Of a stretch of DNA of 35,576 nucleotides, positions 21,352 through 32,652 are shown in pieces. The translations under genes were made by a program, and so were the position numbers. Position 1 is the first letter of the stretch, and every line of letters begins with the position of its first letter. Source of the DNA: Paraglomus occultum (taxonomy: Eukaryota; Glomeromycota; Glomeromycetes; Paraglomerales; Paraglomeraceae); contig CAJVPJ010000200.1 in assembly GCA_910592205.1 (NCBI GenBank), positions 1 to 35,576 on the forward strand, given 5' to 3'. The notes under the pieces were generated by a model. That model was not told the origin of the DNA, ran no database searches, and saw only the letters and a program-made list of their open reading frames with translations.

Positions 21352-23668
21352 TTAGTCTTCATCCCAATTACTATTTCCCTTTGGAGGTTTCGGACCTCCT
21401 GCTGGTTTACTCATAATAATCTTAACAAAGAGGAATATTTCATTATTAATTGATGCTATTCTGCAAAAGAAAAAAATCTTTATATGATCATGAGTCACCA
21501 TACGAAACATACCTGATCTACACGTAATACTGTTAATGCAGCATCTGTCGCGTATCGAATAGCCCATGCCTTCGTAACAAGTAAATCAAATATCTTCGCT
21601 TCTGATGCATCAATCATACCATCTTCGGTATTTTCAACATCAACGCCAACCGTAACCTTCTTCTCCTTATAGTGAGCTCGGGTAAGATTGGAAAGAATTT
21701 TGGTAGCATCCATTCCGGCATTTTCTGCAAGAGTGCGAGGAATTACTTCAAACGATTCGGCATATTTTTTGATTGAATGCTGATTCAATCCAGGCGTTGT
21801 CTACAAACGAGTTGATATCAAAAATTGGTAATTTTTTCAAAAGGTCTAAACATCAGCCATGAATACAAAAGGTGAACTTTGTGAACGGGTTATCAGAATG
21901 CAATACCTCGCCAAAGGTTGAAAGCTGGTTAGCCAATTCTGTCTCCGTTGCACCAGCACCAGCAACCAGTCTATTATCTCTGGTGGCAGCCCTGACCGAA
22001 TTGACGCCATCGTCAATAGCACGTTCGATATCGTCGAGTTGATTTTGAGTAGCTCCGCGAATAACAATTGTTGCTGTTTTTGTCTTCTCATCTTCTGCAG
22101 ACGCAAAGCAATGTTATAACCATTCAGACACTTGTATACCGTAAGGTAATTGTCGTATAGAAGATCATTTTTAATTTATAACATATCCCACCTTGCCTAA
22201 ACACCGTTACACGGTCACCACCAATCTCGACAGTCTCGACGATGTCACAAAAGCCCATTTCTTCTGGCATCGGCGGACCCAATCGAGCCAAAGCAGTAGC
22301 TCCAGTCACTCGACATAGACGACGAAGATCGAATTTGGAGAGAACTTTGACGACCATTATGTCGAACCGATTCAAGTAATGAAGAGCAAGTTCACCAACT
22401 GAAGAGCCGGTGACTGCTACTTTTACGCCCGCATCGGCTATTTCTTTAAATATCTACGGAAAGATAAATTTGAATAAATAAAAACATGAATAGCAGATTT
22501 TCCAATATAGCCATCTTGCTCTACCTGCTCCAGACGCTTCTCCTCATCTTTAGTAAAATTCAGCATTTCTTGGGCATTATGAATTAAAACGGTCCCCTTT
22601 GTCTCCGTCTGCGTAATATCCAAAGGACACGTAAAAATACCAATCTTTGCCTTTAAAGCCTTGTGCACCGAACCCTCCGCCTCACGTCCAAAGACCATGC
22701 CGTTTATAACTTTACTGTCAAATATATTACTACCCATGATTTTAACCACGCGGATACTGTCTACATTGAAATTGACTGGGTTCTTAGGCATAATCGTGAG
22801 AGCGGCTTGTGCTACTAGATCAGAGAGAAGTTCTTCATAGCCATATTGTTTGGATGCCATCGCACTCCTTATAGCCTTCTTGAGTTCTGTATCCGATTTG
22901 GGATCAGCAACAGTCTCAACAGACAGTGCTATTAAAAATTAAGGAGGTAGACAAATAAGCTATTGTAGTAGGAAATATACGTAACTAACAAATATTCTAG
23001 TAATGTACTGACTTTCTAATATTTCGAGAGCCTTATCACGAGCAATTTCATATCCTTGTATGATGTCACTAATAGAAACGCCCATACGCAAAAGATACTC
23101 TGCTTTTTGTAGCAGTTCACCTGCAAACACTAGAACAAAATTTGTTGCATCACCAACCTAAGATAACAAGATAAAGTAATTGGATCAACGCAAGCTTATA
23201 AAACGCTATTATGTACTAGACGCGTTTAACCGAGTAAATCAGATGACAAAACGAGACGATCAAACTGACTTCTTGTTCTTGCTGCTGACTGGACATCACT
23301 AGCAACTTGGCCGCAGGATGCACCACCTCTAGCTCACGAATAATTGTTGCGGCATCACTCGTAACAAAAAGTTTTTCAAGATGATTAATAACCATTTTAT
23401 TTCGTCCTTTATGTAAGATAGCGGATAATTTATGAACAAATAAGTACGTCATGCTGGTGCAATTCCAGTCTTTTTGACAAAGAGAACAAATCGTGTAATT
23501 ATCTTGCCTATTTTCCTTACCATTTGGTCCAAAAGAAGTGCGTACAGTCTCTGCGAGTTCATGACAAGCAGCAATATTCCTTAACACGGCTTCATCAATT
23601 CCTTGATATTGCTTGTAACCTTCTTTGAAAAGTTGAGGGTAACTACTCTTGGGCACGCGTAGAGCCAT
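21352..23668 (-). CDS. CCT8: Chaperonin CCT subunit theta
   Basis: Subunit of the cytosolic TRiC/CCT double ring that folds actin, tubulin and other proteins by ATP hydrolysis. Eight exons (23521-23668, 23270-23406, 23013-23157, 22525-22928, 22192-22453, 21907-22094, 21513-21800, 21352-21420) give 546 residues, the usual length. Theta-specific marks: YPQLFKEGYKQYQGIDEAV; RTSFGPNGRNKMVINHLEKL; VTSDAATIIRELEVVHPAAK; QEQEVGDATNFVLVFAGELL (nucleotide loop); GTVLIHNAQEMLNF; KFDLRRLCRVTGATALARLG; ATIVIRGATQNQLDDIERAI; VAGAGATETELANQLSTFGE; and the C-terminus IIMSKPAGGPKPPKG then NWDED. Two introns use gtcagt donors. It diverges from the F-box/WD40 gene. Confidence 0.97.
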
Positions 23669-24102
23669 GGGTATTGTGCATATATGTGATCTGAATATTG
23701 CTTTGGAGGTCTAGTTACTATTTGGAGGTCAAAATGATATCGATATGTAAAATTCATCAGTGGCACGTAATCACATGACTGTTCGGTCCCGTGCTGCAAT
23801 GTAATGCGGAATCATTGATGGGATCCTTTTACACACAGTAATACATTAATATAGTCATCTACAGGATGCACTACAAATCTACAAACATTCTATCAATCCA
23901 AGAACTCAGCCATCGGTTAGCAAGTATATGGTCGGGCCATTGATAACTGGAAATGCATAAAGAATTTACGCATTAAGCAGCGTGTCATGCTGACGTCACG
24001 AGCGCCACACGGCATTATCCGTTTAACATCGGACCAATGATAAATTAAAAATAAATAAAAATTTCGAGCTACAAACCAATTCAAAACGCTACCGCATTCT
24101 CT
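23669..24102. promoter_or_regulatory. Divergent promoter CCT8 / F-box-WD40 with CRE and CCAAT
   Basis: 434 bp between opposite start codons. It contains a perfect palindromic CRE/ATF site TGACGTCA (23991-23998), a CCAAT box in ggaccaatga (24031-24040), and a tcacatgac E-box-like site near 23771. Positions fit promoter elements; factor binding is not shown by sequence. Confidence 0.55.
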
Positions 24103-27083
24103 ATGGATGAAAGTCGAGCGAATCGCAGCTCACACAAGAATTCGTTGTGGGTGTCTTCTGAAGGAGAACAGAACCTAAACCACTGCTCTCGAGACTTATC
24201 CGCCAACGATGGACGACGTTCCGAAAGTTCAGTTAATTTATAGTAAGCATTTGTCGTTCTGCGCAATTTTGTCTTCTCTGCGGAATTTTCTATTCATTTC
24301 TTTTGTTACTTGGCCTCGCTAGTGGTGTTTGTTATGCGAATAATTTACCTTCTGAGATACTCAATCACATATTTTCTTACTGTGATCCGTTTTCCCTTGT
24401 ACGTACCCGATACAAATTAACATGATGCTGAAGCAGACCACTGAAAAAATTGGGTTATCTTTCGCATTTGTACTAAAGAGGAATGGGGGGCTTTTTTTGT
24501 CAGGGAATGGCCGGCCAAGCATGTAAACGCTGGAAGACATTAATTAGTGATGATACTTGCTGGAAAAACGCATTTTTGCGATGTTTTGGATCCTTGCCTT
24601 TTAGGTAAAATTTTAAATCACCCGTTTTTGCTGAAATTATCCTCTCTCCTTATTGATCAACACCGATTCTCTACCAACAATAACCCTTTTATAGTAGGTT
24701 AACGCGGTATAAATGGAAAGATGAATACATACTACGAGATGAGCTGTTAAGGTAGATGACTTGATTGTTTGCCTTCTGACACTTTTTACTATAAAATACT
24801 CAACTAAATTAATTCTGGTTCGTGAAACGTAGGAGATGGAGAAATGAACAATGTTCGGTCATATCGTTTGACACCCGGTTAGAGACAATCTATGATTTCT
24901 ATGTTGACTTTGAAAGGTCATGGATGCTTGCTGGCTCAGTGGGGCGAGGTATGTACTCATCAGATAGTTGTCGTTTGGTGCTGATCGTATCGATGTTTAT
25001 ATTAACATTTGCTTATTATTAATTTACAAAGCTGCTATTGTGCGCTGCAATCCTATTACTGGACGAATTATCAAAGACAAGATGTATGCCACACGCGCGA
25101 ATTTAACAGTGACCGTAATGAAAATAGACGGGTGAGGATGAAAATTTCATTTTTACTTATCCATAGTACATTATCCATATCTTGACACCAAAATCGTTTA
25201 AACGGGAGATTTTGACGCCGATTCGTACAGTGATGTGATCACAAGACTTCTATACTTTCGGATATATTTAATTCAATCAAAATCTAAACCTTAAAGCCAC
25301 CGCATTCTTTGGGGTTTTGCGAATGGAATGGTCGGCATCACGCATATTATCAAACAGGGCGCAAGTATCAATTATAAAGACTTCCGCGCGCAACATGAAG
25401 GCGCTGTTACGGTGTTAGAATGGTCGAGGAACTGTGAAGGAGTAGTCCTGAGTGGCGGCGAGGATGGATATGTGTGTGCATATCATGCGACATTTGGATG
25501 CTTTGGAAGACTTTATTCTGGTAATTAGCGATTGGTGCACGTTATATCGTAAGCGTATAGCTTATGTATATTGTACAATGCAGTGTTCCTACAATTTGAA
25601 TATTTAACCTTTGGATCGATCAATAGGATCACCTTCGCATATCAAGGCAATTGCGTGGAATCCAAATAGCTGCGTTATTGCGGGAACGGCTGAGGGTTCA
25701 ATACACGTTTGGCAGACAGACCTCACTCACATTGAAAACAATCCTCTACATTGGTACAATGTCTTGGACGTTCCACACCACTGTATTCAGGGAACTTTAC
25801 CGATCAAATCACTACATTGTGATATGGTATCTAACTCGGTAATCGTGGGATATGAAGATTCAACTCTATTGAAAATATACGATTTACGCGAACTGGTTTG
25901 TGTGGCAATGCTAGAAGATGGCCATATCGCAAATATTAGTTACGTTGAGTATTACGAGAAAAATGTAACTACTGGTAAATATAATCCAGAGATTTCAGCC
26001 AGAATATTACTCACTGGGGATGCAAGTGGAAAACTATGTCTATGGAACATAGCTGAACGGGACAGTGGCCAGGTCTCTTCCATAAAGCCATTACGGTATG
26101 CATGACTTCATGTATCATTATACCAGTAAACATTATGTGTTAACGAACCAATCTTCGTTATGCTAGAGTTTTTGTTGATCACACGACCGAAATCACGGCA
26201 ACGTTCATGGATGACTATAAGCTGATTATCGGCAGGTAGTTGGACCGATTTCATAATGAATGAACCTGACGTTTTGACTAACCATTCTTGATATTACAAA
26301 TCTTGTAACACCGAACAGTGCTGACGGCAAGGTCACTGTTTGGGATCAATTAACTGGAGAGCTGATCCGGCAGTTTAGTACGGTGTAAGGAAACTGTTTC
26401 GTAATTTGTTAGCATAGTATCCCAGTTCATATTCGAATATCGACTCGATGATATCCTAGAACTCGGAGGTCACACTATCGTTCAGCACAAGCAAGAGGAA
26501 TCAGTGCTCCATTTGCCATAAAATGTATCTGTTGTGATGATGAGAGGATTACAGTTGCTATGGGCAGGACAATAAGAACATGGTATCTGGCTTCGAAGGA
26601 AGGAGGTAAGATTGATTGACATACGGTTCACGTATTACTAATATTGCGACTATATGTCATAGTAATATTGCCTTATAGCAGTCCTTAATAAATTGTTGTA
26701 TATCTTCCTCTCTAGCGAAAAAGGGAAGACAACGACGAAAAAAGCCTGCATTATCATCAACATCCAAAGCATTAGGTAATACTTTTTTTGTCACCAACTT
26801 TGTGGTCTCAGTCTCCGGTATGTACAGAAGCAAGTACTAATATAAATTTATAATAGCGCGGTTAGAATTTCAGAACGACGTCCGGGAATCAACGCAATTG
26901 CTTGCACGAGAGCAACGAGACAGGGAAGAGCGCCGACGACACTTGGAACGATACATCCCAAGTATAGACTTTACCGATGAAGAGATGATGCAATACGCAA
27001 TATTGTTGTCTACACCGACCGAGGACGAAGACGAACAGATATCTGAGGCAATTGCGCGTTCACTATCACTTGAAAACAGTTAG
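24103..27083 (+). CDS. F-box/WD40 protein with C-terminal UIMs (Ufo1-like)
   Basis: Predicted substrate receptor of an SCF ubiquitin ligase. Thirteen exons (24103-24242, 24323-24398, 24504-24604, 24698-24751, 24833-24948, 25032-25131, 25297-25520, 25627-26095, 26167-26235, 26319-26384, 26460-26605, 26716-26775, 26857-27083) close in phase to 615 residues. The F-box (about 50-100) reads NNLPSEILNHIFSYCDPFSL then GQACKRWKTLISDDTCWKNA. WD40-type units include VLSGGEDGYVCAYH, VIAGTAEGSIHVWQ, ILLTGDASGKLCLWN, GSADGKVTVWDQLTGELIRQ and RITVAMGRTIRTW. A basic coiled segment (AREQRDREERRRHLERY) leads to two ubiquitin-interacting motifs, EEMMQYAILLS and DEQISEAIARSLSLE. F-box, WD40 and UIMs in this order recall yeast Ufo1. 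The ATG at 24103, not 24209, was chosen because only it keeps phase into the F-box. Confidence 0.9.
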
Positions 27084-27438
27084 CCTTCGAATCCTACAAA
27101 AATTTGTAATGTGACGGACAATAAGCAAACTTGCGGGCTTAATTTGCCGTCTTTTCACGTCAATTCTCGATATCCAAATAATTTATTAGCAAATTCAAAA
27201 AAATTTTGTTGGATAAAGTAGAAGAAGCAAAAAGGATTAATTTAATAATAATGCAAGTTAGAATTGAGTAAATGAACAATTGTAAATTGCGAGCAGTGTA
27301 AGGACGCCAGCCATGAAATATACAAATCAATTAGAACAAAGATTAATTCAGCGCTTTACAAAAAGGAGTCTGATAACGACTGCCATAGTATTTATCAAAT
27401 AACTTACCGGTCTCTTGGACAAGAAATCAAACTTGGAG
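27084..27438. other. Convergent 3' region
   Basis: 355 bp between the stops of the F-box/WD40 gene and APC11. No gene or clear motif seen beyond A/T-rich stretches that could carry poly(A) signals. Confidence 0.5.
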
Positions 27439-27921
27439 CTATATGTCAGATTGGGATCTAGCAGTGACTGAAAAACCAAGTTAATTCGTTGATTTATACG
27501 TTGTACTTGGAATTCTTAAAGTAGACTTACCCCAAGTCCTACGATCCATAGGACATTGCTGTCTGCTGCCATCAGTTTCGATCCATTTCAATAAACAATG
27601 CATGTGAAAAACATGGGTGCATTCACCAAAGACTATGTTCGAATTATGTCACCGATTTAAGACTAATCGCTCATAAAACTCGGTCAAATAACGTAGCTAG
27701 ACTTACTCAAGGGACAGTCATCTCCTGGAAGTTTGCAGTTTGGACAACAACCGTCAAACGCGACATGACATATACCACATACTTCTTCGTTTGGAACATC
27801 CCAGCGCCAGACTGCTACTGCATGCCAGCTATTTAATGCGCGTAAAAAAAAAAGCTCAAGACAAGAATACACCGGAATGTGAAACAGGGAAGTCTGCTTA
27901 CCGTTTGATTTTTACTTTCAT
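27439..27921 (-). CDS. APC11: Anaphase-promoting complex RING subunit APC11
   Basis: RING-H2 catalytic subunit of the APC/C ubiquitin ligase, which recruits the E2 that ubiquitinates mitotic cyclins and securin. Four exons (27902-27921, 27707-27828, 27531-27632, 27439-27467) give 90 residues against 84 in human. It starts MKVKIKRW as in the family. Zinc ligands are seen in CGICHVAFDGCCPNCKLPGD, DDCPL, and FGECTHVFHMHCLLKW. The final pair, normally CPMC, reads CPMD (QQCPMDRRTW), so the last Cys ligand is Asp, as in RBX1. The last exon adds a nine-residue tail. It lies tail to tail with the F-box/WD40 gene and diverges from PUS4. Confidence 0.95.
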
Positions 27922-28503
27922 GATTAAGTTTATTCATTCACGGTGACTGCATGTTTTAATTCCGTGATGTGAATTAGTCACGTGTCAATTTATACATATA
28001 AAAGTGCGATAGCAATAACTTATAACTTGTGCATTAGCATATTCTTGATCAGCTGCCTTTAAAATACATTCAAACTATCTTTTGTTTCGTCCTTTCCCAT
28101 TCCAGTTCCATCCTCAACATTATATTGTGCATTTTCGGTTTTACTATAAAAATGCAGTGTATTTGTTAAAATAACATTAGTAGATCTTCTAGCCACACTA
28201 GCCACTTTCGTAAATGTATTTGGTGAAGACAATACTACTTTCGCGGAACATTTTAATGTTATTAAATAAACCCGTTTTTATTTTTTCAGCCCTTCTTTTG
28301 TTATTCGTATCATATATAATATTAAGAGAAATCTTGTTAACGTTAATAATGTTATTTGAATAAGACATACTTGGTGAGGCTAAACACAATTTTGCGCCAC
28401 TGACGGGTCGTCCAATGAGAGTCAAGGCTGATGAGAAAATTCAGGTGACTACATAGCAGAAAAAAGGGCCGATGAAAATTAGTCGATTATTGCACAACAA
28501 AAC
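27922..28503. promoter_or_regulatory. Divergent intergenic region APC11/PUS4
   Basis: 582 bp that must hold both promoters. On minus there are two coding-like scraps, one with LTLIGRPVSGAKLCLASP ending at a gtatgt donor (about 28372-28426) and one with YNVEDGTGMGKDETKD before a stop (about 28060-28130). I found no start codon to link them, so I call no gene. Confidence 0.4.
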
Positions 28504-29578
28504 ATGGCAAAGAAGATAAAAGTCCATGGACTCTTTGCAACCAATAAGCCGCGCGGTATGTCATGCGCCAAAGTTTTAGAATTAATCGACAAGGTCTCCC
28601 GTGCGCATGCAGCATCCACAAGAATAGAAATGACGCGTAGAAAAGTAGTCAAATTGGGATGTGGGGGAGCATTGGACGATATAGCAGCAGGAGTATTGGT
28701 TGTGGGAGTTAATGATGGAGCCAAAGAACTAAAAAGATTTACAAAATGCGACAAGGTGAAGTTCATAACAGTATTTTAGTAGTAGGGATGTGACCGATTC
28801 GACTGATCTGTTTGATCGATTGAATTAATTTGTACGGTAGGATAGACTTATGAAGTGACCACAATGTTGGGTTTTCAATCTGATGCTCTTGATGTTCGAG
28901 GACAACACGCTGAGAAGAAACCCTTGCCCAGCGGGCTTGAAGAAAAACTACGAGCCATTTTACCGAAATTTGTTGGAGTCATTAGACAGCTGCCACCAAA
29001 GTGAGTGTTGTTGCATTGACATATTGCTGTCCATGCAGAATTTAGATAATAATAACTTGTCTTGTTCGTCTATCAAAATTTCAAGATATACTGCAGTGAA
29101 CATAGATGAGGGTACACGTCTACACGAATATGGTCGTAAGCAAATTGAAGTAACAAGACCATCTGAACCGCGCTTCGTGCGTATTGATCGCTTGGAACTA
29201 CTCGACTATACGACAAGACATAATTATAAACCAATCATGCGAAAACGTGAAGACAGCGACGACGTCGACGCTATATCTGATGAATCAAAGGCGTTAGTGT
29301 CGTCCAAATCACCTAGTGAGTCTCCATATCCGATATTTAAGCTTAAGGTTGAATGTGGTGGGGGGGCCTTTATTCGTTCCTTGATTAGAGATATTGGTAA
29401 ACAGCTCGATACACCGGTTTCTTTGGTAGACTTGGTGCGTACGCGTGAAGCTGAATTCGTACTTGGAGAGAATACAATGAGATTTGAAGATCTCGATGAT
29501 TTTGACAATATTTATAAAGCAATTAATGACCATATTAGATTAATTAGAAAACTAGATTACGGTGATTTCAAACTATAG
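28504..29578 (+). CDS. PUS4: tRNA pseudouridine-55 synthase (PUS4/TruB family)
   Basis: Makes pseudouridine 55 in the T-loop of tRNAs; in yeast it serves nuclear and mitochondrial tRNAs. Three exons (28504-28755, 28846-29000, 29086-29578) give 299 residues. Family motifs: HGLFATNKPRGMSCAKVLEL at the N-terminus; KLGCGGALDDIAAGVLVVGV with the catalytic Asp (of ALD); KTYEVTTMLGFQSDALD; GVIRQLPPKYTAVNIDEGTR spanning the second splice; RLHEYGRKQIEV; and KVECGGGAFIRSLIRDIGKQ. The acceptor tttcaag at 29085 is the only one that restores PPK-YTAVNI in frame; the nearer cag at 29038 would not. A continuous 231-codon frame over exons 2-3 is misleading. An acidic insert lies near residues 200-225. MIC19 follows 138 bp downstream on the same strand. 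Confidence 0.94.
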
Positions 29579-29716
29579 TTAATTATTATGAAATGACAGA
29601 CTTTATCAGAATTATCAGATCCATTGATTGTCACACGTATCACGAGATCCAACTTATAAAAGGGAAACAAAAATTTATCCATAAAAATTCGCAAGCATTT
29701 CCTAACAGTACAAACT

Positions 29717-30612
29717 ATGGGTGGGGGCCAATCCAAGTCAGATGTCATAGTTTTGTATAATGAAACCCAAGTGCCTATAAGAGTATGCGTTCATAATGTC
29801 ATTGTTCGGGCATAGTCCAAAATAATCCAATTCAGCAGTCATTACGAAACTGATGGTAATTGTTTCTGTTTCCCCCCTCCCTTCTCTATAAGTTTTCCCA
29901 TGAGCTAGTTTCACAGTTACAAGCGCGTCAAAAGGCAAGTATCGATTAGAATTCACATACTCATTTATTTGTAGCCAAGTGCTAACTCCTTCCACAGCGT
30001 CCACGACAACCAATGTCGACGTCTATGGATCCAAGTGAAATTGATCAAATCGTCAACGTGAGAGTAGCTGCAGAATTAAGGCGTATTCAAGAATTGGATG
30101 ACGAGATTTTTTCGAGAGCAGAGGCACAAGTCAGACAGGAGTATCCGGATAGTGGCGTGAATTCTGTTGTGGTTGAACGGGACATTGAGGAACTAATCGG
30201 AAGAATCGAGAGGTAAAAAGAAATAAATGGGAGAAGATGTCTTTTATCAATAAAAATTGGTTAATTTGATGTGCAACTGATTTGGGCGTATTTTAAACAG
30301 AAAATATGACAATAAAGGTTCTGCAGGCGTAGCAGAACAACGAAGAGCTGTCATTGAATGTTATAGGTGAGCTGAGCACTATCTGAACAATTCTGTGTAA
30401 TTCTACTAAAAACTTACGATGGTTCTAACTTATCAGGCAGAATAAGAATAGAACATTAGACTGTTGGTATGCAGCATTCGAATTCAGGGAGCATGTTAAT
30501 AAACTCAGCCAGGTAGGATCCATGTATTGGTCGTTATAGATATCGACACGAGACTTAATTGTTTATAATGTTCAATTATTAGGAATATGTTGCAGGAACC
30601 AATAAATCATAA
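29717..30612 (+). CDS. MIC19: MICOS subunit MIC19 (CHCH domain)
   Basis: Peripheral inner-membrane protein of the MICOS complex that shapes crista junctions. Six exons (29717-29782, 29893-29934, 29998-30212, 30301-30366, 30437-30512, 30583-30612) give 164 residues. The N-terminus MGGGQSKSDVIVLYNE has Gly2 in a good N-myristoylation setting and leads to VPIRFSHELVSQLQ, the family N-terminal motif. A long helical middle (ERDIEELIGRIERKYD and around) follows. The C-terminal CHCH helix reads ECYRQNKNRTLDCWYAAFEF, a CX10C pair as in fungal Mic19. The intron after exon 2 begins with GC (AAG|gcaagt), contains the branch motif tgctaac and ends ccacag. Choosing the later ATG at 30013 would drop the conserved N-terminus. 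Confidence 0.9.
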
Positions 30613-31773
30613 TTTACGAGATTTTCTAATTAAGCATCAAGAGTTAATAGACCCTATAATAAATGACACCCGGACTAGAATGCATGACTTACATGACATA
30701 GATCGTGTGACTTGTCTGCAAACTGTTTATATGGTAAACATTGCAAGTGGCAGCCTTGTCGTGTAAAATAACCATTGCTTTATTTGTCACGCCTGGAGAC
30801 ATTGAGGTTCAAATCATAGATTCAAAATTACACGTTTATGCTTCAACTTAATCCTATGTATGCAATGTTGAATGCAGTGTGTCTCTCCACATGGCCAACC
30901 TAAACGTTATGTGAAACTAAAGTTAGCAACTAAATTTGTAACCGTCTTTATTCGTAATTAATAATGATGCACGTTATTATTATTTAAATAATGGTTTAAG
31001 TTACCCGAATGTCTAATTATCTAGAGAAAATAATGTCTTCGTGTATTAAATTCAAAATCCCAAACTCTATGCAGACTGCTCAACATTCGTCTTGGAGTAA
31101 TGCAGGGAGGCATGTCCATTAAAAGTGCGGCAATACTTTTATCTAAATCGTTGATTTAGTTTAGTGTTATATATATTTTTCAATCCGCAAAGAACTGGCT
31201 ATTGAGAAGCATAGTTGATTAGTTAAGTTGACAATGCATCAAATGTGTTTATATTGTAGTCGTCAAGTTATGCGACCAAGGCTAGAGCCGGTTTAGAATC
31301 ATCCCCATGAGAAGCGACTATACCATATAGGCAGCCTGTACTCGTTTGCTTTAGAAAGAGAGAGTTGAATGTTTGCCCATTTTGGGGCAGCATTCCAAGC
31401 GCTTAATTGATTTGTTGCTTGCTTATATTTATTCTAAATCATATTTTCGGCGAGGTTTAATTCCGGCACGGTTAATACATGAAGACAATAACGACAAGAG
31501 TCCGAGAAAAAATGAATTGAAACAGTAAAGGAAAAACACAGCGTTGTCCATTGTATTGATTAAAGCACGTCTGTCTTAGCTTTTCTGATATTCAATATAA
31601 CGAATTTCACTGCCTTGGATGTAAGATTTTGATTGACAATATCTCATCTAATGTCTATAACTCAGTCTGTATAACAAACTCTATGTAATAGGAAGACCTT
31701 GTCTTTTTTTTAAAAAAATCAATTGAACGGCATCATTTTTACAATCAGATTATAACTAATATGCGTGAATATA
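30613..31773. other. Intergenic, nothing recognised
   Basis: 1.16 kb AT-rich region between MIC19 and the pogo relic. All frames are short. The string gaggttcaaatc at about 30803 resembles a tRNA T-arm, but no acceptor or anticodon arm can be drawn around it. Confidence 0.5.
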
Positions 31774-32585
31774 CAGTCAACTACTGTCTATAGTCACACC
31801 AATTTGTCAGCTGGTTTGTGGGGATTATAGACAGAGGGGATTATAGACAATCAAGTATGTCATACTTACCAATTATTTCACGCAGGCGATCTCTTTCTTC
31901 TGGTAATATTGATAATGGCGCGCTATTTGCTTCACCTTGCAACCTAACTTGGCGCAAACTGTTTCGCTTTTTGAAACCCTCCGGCCATCCGTCTGATGCT
32001 TTGAAATTGCTTTCCTCAGGAAATCGTTGAGCAAATTCGAGTGCTTTTATTGGTAAAATCTTGCCGTTGATGATGTGGTTTGCAAGAAATGCACTTGTTA
32101 CCCACTCGCTCAAGGCATCATTAACCTTGGTGAATGTCTCTTCCTTTCTTTCATCAATTGTCCAGCATTACCAGAAGTATCCATTTTCCATCGTTCTGAT
32201 TCAGCTATTATTTTGGTGACAGTTGAACGGTCGACATCTAGGTTAAACGTTTCCATCAACCACAGTCAGGATGATCACGTTTGTATAAGCATAATGCTTT
32301 TTTTGTTTCTAAAGAAATCGCCTTTCGCTTACGAACATCAGTTTTTGGCATTTTTAGTGGGAATACAATAAGTAGTTGAATTTTTTCCCAACTTTCACAA
32401 TGCGCGTTTTACAAAATTAAATAAAGACACGTGATCAGATGTGACTATAGACAGCGGTCATAAGGAGATTTATTAATACTGTAATAAGTGTCACTACAGG
32501 CAGAGGAAATTTTATATAAAGCGGTTTTGGCAATAAACTACTAGTGACTATAGGCAGATAGTGACTATAACCGGAGGGACTATAG
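31774..32585 (-). pseudogene. Pogo/Tigger-family transposon relic (DNA-binding half only)
   Basis: Read on minus, it starts MPKTDVRKRKAISLETKKAL (from about 32351), a psq-type helix-turn-helix, then VDRSTVTKIIAESERW. After stops and a frame change comes the CENP-B-type second domain: LSEWVTSAFLANHIINGKIL, ALEFAQRFPEESNFKASDGW and EGFKKRNSLRQVRLQGE (about 32120-31930). The DDE catalytic domain is missing; sequence passes straight into the end. Ends carry repeated copies of (a)gtgactatagacag-like motifs in both directions (31783, 31827-31850, 32442, 32552-32585). The left end cagtcaactactgtctatag follows a TA, the pogo target. The right boundary is approximate. Confidence 0.75.
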
Positions 32586-32652
32586 ATCGTAATTAATAAG
32601 GACGTATCTCGCCAATTGCAATTGTCTGCTATTGATTACTGTTCATATATAC

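Noticed and set aside
28060-28426. Two coding-like minus-strand scraps between APC11 and PUS4
   Set aside because: No start codon or consistent exon chain could be found, so kept only as a note.
28883-29578. Continuous 231-codon plus-strand frame as one exon of PUS4
   Set aside because: Its first part is out of frame with the conserved YEVTTMLG and QLPPK blocks; splicing 29001-29085 restores the family sequence.
29738-30013. 91-codon minus-strand frame
   Set aside because: Starts with TTG, lies antisense to MIC19 exons 1-3 whose splice phases and motifs are convincing, and has no recognisable domain.
30013-30216. MIC19 start at the ATG at 30013
   Set aside because: Would omit the myristoylation-type N-terminus and FSHELVSQL motif encoded by two upstream phase-compatible exons.
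30795-30830. tRNA T-arm-like gaggttcaaatc
   Set aside because: No acceptor stem, D-arm or anticodon arm can be drawn around it.
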